From a virus, in IMG/VR virus record IMGVR_UViG_3300023184_009572, positions 1 to 22,560 of that record: a stretch of DNA of 22,560 nucleotides. One strand, given 5' to 3'. Shown piece by piece: positions 7,263 through 13,668 of the stretch. Position numbers and translations under genes: made by a program. Within the stretch, counting starts at the first letter, position 1, and each line of letters begins with the position of its first letter. Below the pieces are notes generated by a model. That model worked only from the letters and a program-made list of their open reading frames with translations. It searched no databases and was not told where the DNA came from.

Positions 7263-7807
7263 TTTTTCTTGGGTGTAATAGGAACAGGACCTGTGGTATC
7301 TTCGGCCGGCTTCGACTTTTTCTCTTCTTTTTCGGGAGTCTTGATGACAGTCGGTTTAATGGTCTTCTTTTGCGGTCCACTCGTCTTCTTCATCTCAATG
7401 TCGGCGGGATGAGCATCTGGTTCGACTGCAGCTTCTGGTTCAATCTCGCCAGAAACCACCTGAGAAATACCCTTAAGGAAGGCCAATAACGCGACTTTTT
7501 CGTTGCTGGATAAATCTTCTATGTATTGGGTCAACTTGCTGGATATTGACTCGTCCTTGAAGGATTTGCCGGACCTAATGGTATTAAGTTTCTCGATAAT
7601 ATCGTCGGCAGATATTTCTGCTTTCTTGAGCTTCTCCATCTCGGGGCCGGCTTGTTTGGAAACTGACTTTTTCTCGCCAGAAGCAACGTCTTGTTTCTCT
7701 TTTTCTTGAAGAGACCTGCGTTGGAGAGTCGACTTGACACTCTCTTGGATTATTTTGGCGAGGTAAGAATCGATGCTTTTTCCTGGTTTGATCTGTTGTT
7801 TAATCAT
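7259..7807 (-). CDS. Hypothetical virion-type protein, helical core with disordered tail
   Basis: From the ATG at 7807 it is 182 residues. A start at 7834 would add nine residues and overlap the upstream gene by 11 bases. Neither start has a strong Shine-Dalgarno, and the choice rests on spacing and on placing the usual amphipathic helix (SIDSYLAKIIQESVKSTL) at the N-terminus. A charged linker is followed by a folded helical module (about 65-125: ISADDIIEKLNTIRSGKSF, then SSKLTQYIEDLSSNEKVAL). A Pro/Lys/Glu-rich low-complexity tail of about 50 residues follows. I remember similar helical modules from marine myovirus proteins of unknown role, but without firm identity. No enzyme motif is present. 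Confidence 0.6.
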   Translation of the reverse strand: MIKQQIKPGKSIDSYLAKIIQESVKSTLQRRSLQEKEKQDVASGEKKSVSKQAGPEMEKLKKAEISADDIIEKLNTIRSGKSFKDESISSKLTQYIEDLSSNEKVALLAFLKGISQVVSGEIEPEAAVEPDAHPADIEMKKTSGPQKKTIKPTVIKTPEKEEKKSKPAEDTTGPVPITPKKK

Positions 7808-7823
7808 GGTTCTTGTTTCGTTT

Positions 7824-8231
7824 CTAAGGAACATCTTTAATTAGGTCGACGGCGAGCACACACGTTTTATTAGATGGATCAATTTCAACAATTTTTGTGC
7901 TGGTTATGTTGAATGGTCCAGATAGCTGGGTGACTTTATCGCCCAAGTTCATAATTATTGTCCGTAATTTTCTATTGTTGTCGTTTAGTAATACGTTGCT
8001 CAAAAAATTGAAAGCCTCGCCCAAAGACACCTTAAGATCTATCTTTGTTTGTATCGCCAAATCGACGCCAACCAGACTGCCAATTAAAGAATTTTCTTTT
8101 GCTTCTGTAACGAGGGCTGTCGTGATGAACATCTCCTCGTACATCTTTGCGGCAGCCTCATCATCGACGACATCTTGCAAAGAATCGCTCATCATGAGCT
8201 TGGGCTCTTGATCAATAAAATTAGAATTCAT
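7824..8231 (-). CDS. Hypothetical protein
   Basis: The 135-residue protein has an acidic helical first third (DSLQDVVDDEAAAKMYEEMF) and a second half alternating strands and turns (about 60-135: VSLGEAFNFLSNVLL, GDKVTQLSGPFNITSTKIVE). Met codons at residues 13 and 14 are alternative starts. The N-terminus overlaps the stop of the upstream pterin-dehydratase-like gene by 11 bases (8221-8231). There is no known motif. The gene belongs to the run of small, possibly structural, proteins. Confidence 0.55.
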   Translation of the reverse strand: MNSNFIDQEPKLMMSDSLQDVVDDEAAAKMYEEMFITTALVTEAKENSLIGSLVGVDLAIQTKIDLKVSLGEAFNFLSNVLLNDNNRKLRTIIMNLGDKVTQLSGPFNITSTKIVEIDPSNKTCVLAVDLIKDVP

Positions 8232-8601
8232 CTACAGGACTATATACGACATCTTTAAAAAGGACATCTGCAAATTTCGCATACTCTTTGTCGAGCTCTG
8301 TGATCTGATCGACATCCTTCGTCCGAATGTCGAGCGTAACCTGTCCTTCGTCGACAGTTATCATGGCATTGTGGTTCGTCCTGTCTTCATATTCAAAAAG
8401 ACCTTCGACAAATCGGTTGCGAGCAGACGAAGACAAAAACTTATAAGTCTTTCGAAGACGTAACGGAGAGTCTACCTTCGTCCACTTCTCAACGGGTATT
8501 ATGGCGACATCACCCTCAAGAGGAGAAATTGGTAGTCTTCCAAAAGACATCGGACGCCGGGCCTTGTCTATAAACTCTTCGTGGAGCCTAGACAGCTTCA
8601 C
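8221..8601 (-). CDS. Pterin-4a-carbinolamine dehydratase-like protein
   Basis: Residues about 38-122 of this 126-residue protein follow the PCD/DCoH fold pattern. EKWTKVDSPLRLRKTYKF resembles 'W....L.R.F.F'. A helix ARNRFVEGLFEYEDRTNHNA then stands where the active 'HHP' motif should be, a strand 'VTLDIRTKDVDQITELDKEY' matches 'V.L.THD..GLT..D..LA', and FADVLFKDV closes it. The catalytic HHP has become NHN and the THD has become TKD, so dehydratase activity is doubtful. DCoH-type proteins can also act as dimerisation or regulatory partners. The N-terminus (MKLSRLHEEFIDK) has the (L)xE helix seen elsewhere. It is fused by ATGA to the nitrilase-family gene upstream. The fold is moderately sure and the function is not. 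Confidence 0.55.
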   Translation of the reverse strand: MKLSRLHEEFIDKARRPMSFGRLPISPLEGDVAIIPVEKWTKVDSPLRLRKTYKFLSSSARNRFVEGLFEYEDRTNHNAMITVDEGQVTLDIRTKDVDQITELDKEYAKFADVLFKDVVYSPVDEF

Positions 8602-9359
8602 AGGATAACCACCCCACCGACGACGGCCGACTCGGTGAAAGAAGACCCATAAGTGTAAACCCGACGATTACGATCGATTATCGCAGAACCACCCTTGAAC
8701 TTAAGGTCTCGTTCTTTGCCTACCCTGTTAGAAACAATCACGTTAGCTCCTGTCTCTTCCGCCAACTCCATCCAGCTATTGTCGGGATAACCATAATCTG
8801 AACCCCAATTGCACAACAGCGCGATGGTGTCGACAGACCCTTTTCTATAAAACTTGTGTTCCGACTTATAGAATTTATACGTATCTCTATAGTTGTTCAT
8901 CGAGTCACGACAAACAAGCACTCCCAAACGTCCGGCCGGTGTGACAACCACCGGAGGCAATTTTTCAGAAGATTCAGCCCACAAGGCGTCCGAACCCCAT
9001 AAGTTATGTTTTTGGGTGTTGCCGACCAAGCCGCTAGGACCAACAATGGCCGCAGAATTATATAGCTTGCCTTCGTGAAGCTCGACGTAACCAAAGATGA
9101 TGTGACATCCAAACTTTTTAGCTATTGGAACAAAGGCCTCTGTTTGATAACCATCCTTCTCTTGGGCACAAGAAGCCGCCTCGGCTTTGTTACGGAGAAC
9201 ATAACCACTAAGACACAATTCCGGGAGCACAACAATCCTGGCTCCTTTTCCGGCGGCTTCGAAGGCCATCTGTCTAGCTACGCCTAAATTCTTGTACGCA
9301 TCCAACAATACAGGCTGAAATTGGACGGCTGCAACGATAGAAGTATTAGGCATAGTCAT
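8598..9359 (-). CDS. Carbon-nitrogen hydrolase (nitrilase superfamily)
   Basis: The 253-residue protein has the complete nitrilase triad: E47 in VVLPELCLSGY, K117 in NTQKHNLWG, and C150 in GVLVCRDSMN. The frame stays open upstream to 9464. The ATG at 9359 is chosen because GAAGGTGA lies just upstream of it and because the longer version would overlap the preceding gene. Members hydrolyse amides, nitriles or carbamoyl compounds, or serve as the glutaminase half of NAD synthetase. The stand-alone form here resembles amidases such as N-carbamoylputrescine amidase, and the substrate is not readable. Next to a pterin-dehydratase-like gene it might act in cofactor or polyamine metabolism, but that is speculation. 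Confidence 0.82.
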   Translation of the reverse strand: MTMPNTSIVAAVQFQPVLLDAYKNLGVARQMAFEAAGKGARIVVLPELCLSGYVLRNKAEAASCAQEKDGYQTEAFVPIAKKFGCHIIFGYVELHEGKLYNSAAIVGPSGLVGNTQKHNLWGSDALWAESSEKLPPVVVTPAGRLGVLVCRDSMNNYRDTYKFYKSEHKFYRKGSVDTIALLCNWGSDYGYPDNSWMELAEETGANVIVSNRVGKERDLKFKGGSAIIDRNRRVYTYGSSFTESAVVGGVVIL

Positions 9360-9369
9360 TTTGTCACCT

Positions 9370-10293
9370 TCACTTGACTGGATTAACGACTTTTTGGTCG
9401 GTCTTGCGGACCTTCTTGAGAACACCATCGAGGTATTCGCGGAAGCCATCAAGGTCTTCAACAATATTGGGGTGATCCTTCATTAGTTGTACGTCGGCGG
9501 CACTGAGCTCGCCGGTTTTGTTCAACATATTGATGTAATCGTTCATCGCTGTAAGTGTAATTATTTCTAATTGATCTGGGTCCATTGAACCAGCAAACTT
9601 AGCCTTGTCCAAGGCACGCTCGACAGCTTGTTTTGCTCCAGACTCGGCAGCAAATCCCATTTCTTTGGCTATTTCCTTAAAAGAAGCTCCGCTAACATCG
9701 CCCATCATTACATTTTTGCGGGCTCTACCTGATGCAGGCATGTCATTACGTTCCATCTCTTTGCTGTCTTCATCGTCTTGCATCGTGCTAAATTGTTTAC
9801 CAAGGCCCGCTTTGTTCCTCTCTAAATTACTAAGATATTCCGCACCATGCTGGCCATAAGGCACTCTCTTGACAGAAGGAAGAGGACCAGTGGGCTCTTT
9901 TAATCCGGCCCACAATTTCTTTGCCTTTTCTTCTTTTGATATTTCGTTTAAAATTTTTCTTATTGCAAGTCTTACAGACTCTTCGACCTTCGTTTCTTTA
10001 GTCTTCTTCATCTCTGCTTCCCCTTGTTCTTCTTGACTAACTTCCAAAGCATTTTTCATCGAATCATAGACATCAGGTATCTTGTTGTCTGGTACATCGT
10101 CTATCATGGCGTTAAGGGCCACCTGGAGCTCTACTCTCGAGTATGGCTTAAAATTAGGATTGCTCGGGTCTGTCACAGCGGCCGATGGATCGACGACATT
10201 ATTGACGCTTACCATCGCTGGTCCTAAGCTCTTGTCTTCTAAGAGTCGTTTGACCATTGAGCGCAATGTAGACTCTTTTATAGTACTGCGCAT
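9370..10293 (-). CDS. Hypothetical protein with helix-turn-helix-like segment
   Basis: Starting at the ATG at 10293, one base after the upstream TGA (TGAcATG), gives 307 residues. Upstream in-frame Met codons at 10329 and 10431 would run into the membrane-protein gene. The N-terminus (STLRSMVKRLLEDKSL) is the recurrent amphipathic helix, and a second copy appears at about 104-121 (EESVRLAIRKILNEISKE). Residues 201-232, SGASFKEIAKEMG followed by GAKQAVERALDKAKF, resemble the helix-turn-helix of sigma-70 region 4 or related DNA-binding domains. The middle is polar and probably flexible. The C-terminal 70 residues are helical. DNA binding is plausible; a specific role is unknown. Confidence 0.6.
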   Translation of the reverse strand: MRSTIKESTLRSMVKRLLEDKSLGPAMVSVNNVVDPSAAVTDPSNPNFKPYSRVELQVALNAMIDDVPDNKIPDVYDSMKNALEVSQEEQGEAEMKKTKETKVEESVRLAIRKILNEISKEEKAKKLWAGLKEPTGPLPSVKRVPYGQHGAEYLSNLERNKAGLGKQFSTMQDDEDSKEMERNDMPASGRARKNVMMGDVSGASFKEIAKEMGFAAESGAKQAVERALDKAKFAGSMDPDQLEIITLTAMNDYINMLNKTGELSAADVQLMKDHPNIVEDLDGFREYLDGVLKKVRKTDQKVVNPVK

Positions 10294-10294
10294 G

Positions 10295-10585
10295 TCAGGA
10301 ATCTTGCTTTCCGGAACCAAGCTTCGCATCAGTCCATTTTCTTCCAAAATATAAGGTGAGCAGCGGAATAAAATAAGCGCTGCAAGCCGAGACATCGAAA
10401 GCCTTCGGTACAAAGGATCCAATGTGATCAAATATCGAAAGGATGTAAGAAGCTGTTGTCACCAAAAAAGCAATGGTGAGAAATGTAACAGAAACCGAGG
10501 CTTCACCGGCACTATTCTTAATCCAAAACCACGAAGGTTTCACCTTTTCCAAGCTAGCTATTTCTGGCTTCTCATCGTCGGACAT
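10295..10585 (-). CDS. Small two-span membrane protein (holin-like)
   Basis: The 96 residues contain two hydrophobic spans, about 31-53 (VSVTFLTIAFLVTTASYILS) and about 64-81 (ACSAYFIPLLTLYFG). A charged cytoplasmic-type N-terminus precedes them and a short basic tail follows. The size and two-span topology match class II holins, but many phage membrane proteins share this form. The ATG at 10585 has a strong AAGGAGAG nine bases upstream. It follows the signal-peptide protein at 10632 and the membrane coiled-coil protein at 11135, which together could be a lysis group. No endolysin is visible nearby, so the holin label is provisional. Confidence 0.6.
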   Translation of the reverse strand: MSDDEKPEIASLEKVKPSWFWIKNSAGEASVSVTFLTIAFLVTTASYILSIFDHIGSFVPKAFDVSACSAYFIPLLTLYFGRKWTDAKLGSGKQDS

Positions 10586-10601
10586 AATGCGGCTCTCCTT
10601 G

Positions 10602-10624
10602 CTTTGCCTAAATATGTGGCAAAG
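10602..10624 (-). other. Perfect 7-bp inverted repeat (hairpin) between two membrane-protein genes
   Basis: CTTTGCC at 10602-10608 pairs with GGCAAAG at 10618-10624 around a nine-base AT-rich loop. It sits in the 46-base gap between the stop at 10632 and the start at 10585. On the transcribed (minus) strand the stem is followed directly by the AAGGAGAG ribosome binding site, not by a run of U. It is therefore a poor intrinsic terminator and more likely an RNA processing or stability hairpin, or an element limiting access to the binding site. Confidence 0.45.
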
Positions 10625-10631
10625 GTTGATT

Positions 10632-11135
10632 TTATTTGGTTGCTTTAGATATAGCGAAGGCTGTTAAAATGGTAACGGCTATTCCTCCCGCTGCTCCTAA
10701 TCCGGCCCAAACGACCTTATTGGGTCTATCTTCCTGTTCTTTTTTCAGATTTTCTTCCAACAAATTTATCGTCCGCAGTTTATCGTCGATATCGGACTGT
10801 AGTATTTTTTTATCGGCGTCGGAATGAATTTGTAGGTCTGTCTTTTCTTTTCTACATTGCTCTTGTTGAAGAGCAGTAACGCGTTGTACCTCTAGCTTTA
10901 TCTTGTCATCTAGAGACTTTATCTCCGTTATAACAGTAGCGACGGCCTCAGGCGACAACAAGACCCCCGTGAACGGAGCCTTCTGTCCTTTCTTCATAGG
11001 AGATATCGCGGAACCTGGGCTTGCTTCGCCCGCGGGGATAGCGATAGTGGGTAGTGTCGAAGCAACATCTTGAGCGCAACAGACGTTGGGAACCAAAAAA
11101 GAAGCCAGCATGATAGAAGATATCAGCTTTTTCAT
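10632..11135 (-). CDS. Exported or membrane-tethered coiled-coil protein
   Basis: Translation most likely starts at the ATG at 11135 (TGATG overlap with the upstream stop), four bases after GGAGG. An adjacent ATG at 11138 sits too close to that site. The 167 residues begin with a Sec signal-like segment (KKLISSIMLASFLVPNVCCA) that may be cleaved before QDV. A Pro/Ala/Gly-rich linker with KAPFTGVLLSPEA follows. A long coiled coil spans about 70-135, and a hydrophobic C-terminal span, about 145-163 (VWAGLGAAGGIAVTILTAFA), completes it. A signal peptide plus coiled coil plus C-terminal anchor fits a periplasm-spanning protein. Spanin-like function is possible, but the anchor placement is unlike classical Rz/Rz1. 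'APFTGVLL' recurs in bacterial proteins of unknown function. Confidence 0.6.
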   Translation of the reverse strand: MKKLISSIMLASFLVPNVCCAQDVASTLPTIAIPAGEASPGSAISPMKKGQKAPFTGVLLSPEAVATVITEIKSLDDKIKLEVQRVTALQQEQCRKEKTDLQIHSDADKKILQSDIDDKLRTINLLEENLKKEQEDRPNKVVWAGLGAAGGIAVTILTAFAISKATK

Positions 11136-11536
11136 CATTCCTCCGGAAGTATCACTTTGAAACCTGTAACTTCGGCCAACTTATTGGCTAGCTCCTCTGG
11201 TTTATCTGCATAATCTTTTACTATCTGTTTGACTTCCGCTTTCTTTTTTTCGTCAAAAGTCTTTTTAGCCTCGACGTGTTGAGCCTCTATCTGGGCCACG
11301 ATAACTTCGTGCTTCACTTCGTTATCGGCCAATTTTTCTTTTTCAACAGCTATCGTCTGTTTGACTTCTTCTATCTCTTTGGTGTGAGAATCCTGCATGT
11401 CCTTAAAGGGAACAGAAGCAGTCGTCTCTTCGCTTTTTCTAACCAAAAAAAATCCGATCAAGGCGGCGACACCGGCCGCAATCGCTGCAATGGTGCCCCA
11501 AGATTTCTTGAAAAAAATTTTTATACCTTCTAACAT
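11135..11536 (-). CDS. Membrane-anchored coiled-coil protein (i-spanin-like)
   Basis: The ATG at 11536 lies eight bases after the upstream stop and gives 133 residues. A longer open frame to 11605 would overlap that gene. The order is a short basic N-terminus, one transmembrane helix at about 13-33 (WGTIAAIAAGVAALIGFFLV), then a highly charged coiled coil at about 45-110 and a short C-terminal domain. This is the type-II topology of an inner-membrane spanin (Rz). It is coupled to the signal-peptide protein through a TGATG overlap and followed by the holin-like gene, so a lysis role is plausible. The start has no good Shine-Dalgarno, which suggests coupling to the upstream gene. Confidence 0.6.
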   Translation of the reverse strand: MLEGIKIFFKKSWGTIAAIAAGVAALIGFFLVRKSEETTASVPFKDMQDSHTKEIEEVKQTIAVEKEKLADNEVKHEVIVAQIEAQHVEAKKTFDEKKKAEVKQIVKDYADKPEELANKLAEVTGFKVILPEE

Positions 11537-11543
11537 AATCGTA

Positions 11544-11813
11544 TCAATTCGGTTTAGAAGACTGCTTGCTTGTCCTAGGAAGATCCAGGCTTGGACCGCC
11601 ACCATCTGATTTAAGTTCGTAAAGATCTGCGATGGCTATTTCGTGACGATCCAACCTGTCGTTCAATTTCAAAAGAATGTCGGCCAATTTCTTGGTTTCC
11701 ATCGCGACAAGAGAAATATTATGAATTATGGTCTTCATATATTCTGAAGCGGCCAAGGAATTTTCAAAAAAATTATCGATTATATTTTTGAGACCGCTTT
11801 TTTCTTGACTCAT
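11544..11813 (-). CDS. Small helical hypothetical protein
   Basis: The 89 residues are almost all helix up to about residue 68. A heptad-like pattern around ADILLKLNDRLDRHEIAIAD suggests a short coiled coil and oligomer formation. The last 20 residues are a Gly/Pro/Ser tail. There is no membrane span or motif. The start is fused to the stop of the ribbon-helix-helix gene upstream (ATGA, 11813-11810). It lies between a probable DNA-binding protein and a membrane protein. Its function is unknown. Confidence 0.55.
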   Translation of the reverse strand: MSQEKSGLKNIIDNFFENSLAASEYMKTIIHNISLVAMETKKLADILLKLNDRLDRHEIAIADLYELKSDGGGPSLDLPRTSKQSSKPN

Positions 11814-12118
11814 GTGTTCTCTTTTTCTTCTGTCGAGTTAATCATATTATACAGCGTTTCGCTGTCTAACTCCCCCATTGTATTTCTTTTATCCTTGGCC
11901 TTTACGCCAGATATCTGTTCTTCCAGTTTTCTATTTACTATCGCATTGATAATAGATTGTCCTCGAATAGATTCTGAGACTATAATACGAGCACATTCAT
12001 CAAATAAATCCTGCATTGATATATTGTGTTTAAATAACTTGGATCGCAGGGCAAAATGTAATTCTTTATTCAATTTGACATGAACACATTTTCTGTCTTC
12101 AAATAGATCTGTTCTCAT
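11810..12118 (-). CDS. Ribbon-helix-helix-like DNA-binding protein
   Basis: In this 102-residue protein, the segment from about 10 to 50 fits the ribbon-helix-helix layout: a short strand (CVHVKLNKEL) with alternating residues to contact the DNA major groove, helix A (LHFALRSKLFKHN), a turn with ISMQDL, and helix B (FDECARIIVSE). The rest is polar and could be a multimerisation or partner-binding tail. Such proteins are repressors or partition factors, and short ones are common in phages. AGGTGG lies just before the ATG, which overlaps the upstream stop (ATGA). No operator could be identified in the sequence. The DNA-binding role is inferred from the fold pattern alone. Confidence 0.6.
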   Translation of the reverse strand: MRTDLFEDRKCVHVKLNKELHFALRSKLFKHNISMQDLFDECARIIVSESIRGQSIINAIVNRKLEEQISGVKAKDKRNTMGELDSETLYNMINSTEEKENT

Positions 12119-12687
12119 CCACCACCTGGGTTAACCCCTGCTCTATCGGCTGTCGGGGCCTGGAATTTATCGTCATCAGTTTCAAACTTGGACTTGCCTA
12201 TTTCTACATCGTAGCGTTCTATCAGATCTTCCTTAAAGGAGTCCACTACGTCTTTTTCATAAGACTTCAACAAGAAGTTGACTGCTCGTCGCAAGACTGT
12301 GTCCCTGACCTCGAGAAGATTGTCGTAGTTATCGACAAGCCTCATGACGCTATCGACAAAAACGTCGACATCAATATCATCAGAAGAAAGTTTCTTTGTT
12401 TCTTTTTCTTCCTCGTTCTTATCCTCGTCGTCTTCCTTGTCCTCATCGTCCTTTTTTTCGTCATCTTCGGCCTCTGTCAAAAATCGCCTGACAAAGGAAC
12501 GAAAATCTTTGCCTTCTGTCTTAGAAGCCTTGGATTCTTTTTCGTAATCTACGAGATACTTGTCGACCTGAGCATCAAGGGAATCCTCTCCTTTTTCGGC
12601 CTCATCTTGACCAAGCTGCTCTTGGAGGGCCCGACGAGTCTCAACAAGAATCAACTGGCGTAACTGGCTGAGCTTCATGCGGGACAT
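12115..12687 (-). CDS. Acidic virion-type protein with two (L/I)xE helices
   Basis: The ATG at 12687 shares its A with the upstream TGA (TGATG), seven bases after AGGTGG, and gives 190 residues. A GTG at 12690 and an ATG at 12678 are alternatives. It begins MSRMKLSQLRQLILVETRRA, a textbook example of the helix recurring in this block. A second copy (DFRSFVRRFLTEAED) stands at 61-75. A very acidic Asp/Glu/Lys linker (about 75-98) separates this from a folded helical domain (about 102-165: DDIDVDVFVDSVMRLVDNYD onward). A KSKFETDDD...APTADRAG tail closes it. I remember similar C-terminal domains from unannotated T4-like marine phage proteins. A prohead or scaffold-associated protein is the best guess. 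Confidence 0.6.
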   Translation of the reverse strand: MSRMKLSQLRQLILVETRRALQEQLGQDEAEKGEDSLDAQVDKYLVDYEKESKASKTEGKDFRSFVRRFLTEAEDDEKKDDEDKEDDEDKNEEEKETKKLSSDDIDVDVFVDSVMRLVDNYDNLLEVRDTVLRRAVNFLLKSYEKDVVDSFKEDLIERYDVEIGKSKFETDDDKFQAPTADRAGVNPGGG

Positions 12688-13400
12688 CACTTCACCACCT
12701 GGGCAATTGATTCGGCTTTCTTGAAACGCTCCTCGATGACCGTCCAGTTAAACTCTCTCATCTGGGAGATGAGATAGCTCTTCGGATCGTTGAGATAATC
12801 CCTGTAATAAGCGTGTTCCCACATGTCGACAACGACGAGAGGATAGAATCCCATCGGGATGCTACCAGCATGATCATCAACCAAGAAATTAACATACTTT
12901 TTGAGAAAAAGATGATAACCGCAGACGGCCCAACCACCGCGGGAAGCCAAAGCGCATGCCATGAAATCTCGCTGCCAATCATCGAAGGTCCCGAAATCTC
13001 TCTCGAGGCGAAGATAAGCCGTCGAATCCATCACAACCTCGGAGTGCGGGTCGAAACAATTGGCAAAATACAACTCATGAAGCCAAACGGCATTGAGATT
13101 CCAAGTCTCATCCAACTTGAGAGAACGATACTGAGAATGACGGTGGTTGACCTCGGACCTGTCAACCGTGTCTAGTTCAGCAGAAACCTTATTGAGAGAT
13201 TCAATATAGTTCTTGTATTTCTCGATGTGAGCGGTCTTAGTCTTCTGGGAAACAAACTCAGAAACCTGTTTGAATGGCTTAGGTTCGGCGACATAAGACT
13301 CTTCGAGACGTGGAAGATTAGCGGCTATTGTACTGTCAACAGCGTTCTTCACTAGTCCCTTTAACATGTTATCTAATCCGCTCTTTTTAGTCGAGTTCAT
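12687..13400 (-). CDS. Fe/Mn-type superoxide dismutase with N-terminal extension
   Basis: The ATG at 13400 is chosen because GGAGAAG (13405-13411) lies four bases upstream; the frame is open to 13427. The 237 residues contain the four metal ligands expected for Fe/MnSOD: H58 (AHIEKYKNY, matching 'YHxxKHHxxY'), H108 (VWLHELYFAN, matching 'VWNHTFYW'), and D192 and H196 in VDMWEHAYYRDY. FGTFDDW at about 136-142 matches 'FGSFxxF'. The enzyme disproportionates superoxide to O2 and H2O2. The second-shell Gln of E. coli FeSOD (before 'VWNH') is not conserved, so metal preference and redox tuning are uncertain. Residues 1-50 are not part of a normal SOD and include a helix, NMLKGLVKNAVDSTI, like the possible packaging helices of neighbouring proteins. 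Confidence 0.8.
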   Translation of the reverse strand: MNSTKKSGLDNMLKGLVKNAVDSTIAANLPRLEESYVAEPKPFKQVSEFVSQKTKTAHIEKYKNYIESLNKVSAELDTVDRSEVNHRHSQYRSLKLDETWNLNAVWLHELYFANCFDPHSEVVMDSTAYLRLERDFGTFDDWQRDFMACALASRGGWAVCGYHLFLKKYVNFLVDDHAGSIPMGFYPLVVVDMWEHAYYRDYLNDPKSYLISQMREFNWTVIEERFKKAESIAQVVK

Positions 13401-13668
13401 AATTCTTCTCCAGTTCGTCTTTATCAATCAAGAAATCTTCGCCTTCGGGCGTCTTAAGCATAATGTCTCGAGGACCAACAGAAACTATGGTATAAAGTAT
13501 CTGGCTTTTCTTGTGACGAATCTTCAAGTCGGGAGACAACACATCCTTCTTCTCACCATCGACTTTTGACTTCAACATGAGATCAATCTCTTCCGACAAA
13601 GCGGTCAACTTATTTGACCACTCTTCTCGCATTACCCTCAAGATATCTTCTTCGTTCAATGTCTTCAT
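13387..13668 (-). CDS. Small hypothetical protein, beta-rich C-terminal domain
   Basis: In this 93-residue protein, the N-terminus, MKTLNEEDILRVMREEWSNK, is a further copy of the amphipathic (L/M)xE helix. Residues about 45-93 form a compact beta domain (SPDLKIRHKKSQILYTIVSV, then GPRDIMLKTPEGEDFLIDKDELE) that looks SH3- or KOW-like. I recall this 'LKVRHKKSGxxYTVxSV' pattern from other phage proteins of unknown role. It overlaps dCMP deaminase upstream by ATGA and the SOD gene by 14 bases downstream. No catalytic residues are evident. Confidence 0.6.
   Translation of the reverse strand: MKTLNEEDILRVMREEWSNKLTALSEEIDLMLKSKVDGEKKDVLSPDLKIRHKKSQILYTIVSVGPRDIMLKTPEGEDFLIDKDELEKNYELD

Noticed and set aside
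9360-9464. N-terminal extension of the nitrilase-family protein
   Set aside because: It would overlap the preceding gene by about 95 bases, has no conserved residues, and the ATG at 9359 has a good AAGGTG ribosome binding site.
10294-10431. Longer N-terminus for the helix-turn-helix-like protein
   Set aside because: This stretch overlaps the two-span membrane protein in another frame. The TGAcATG junction at 10297-10291 gives a start that places the recurrent leader helix at the N-terminus.
10602-10624. Intrinsic terminator
   Set aside because: On the transcribed strand no U-run follows the stem, and the next gene is in the same operon with its ribosome binding site right behind the hairpin.
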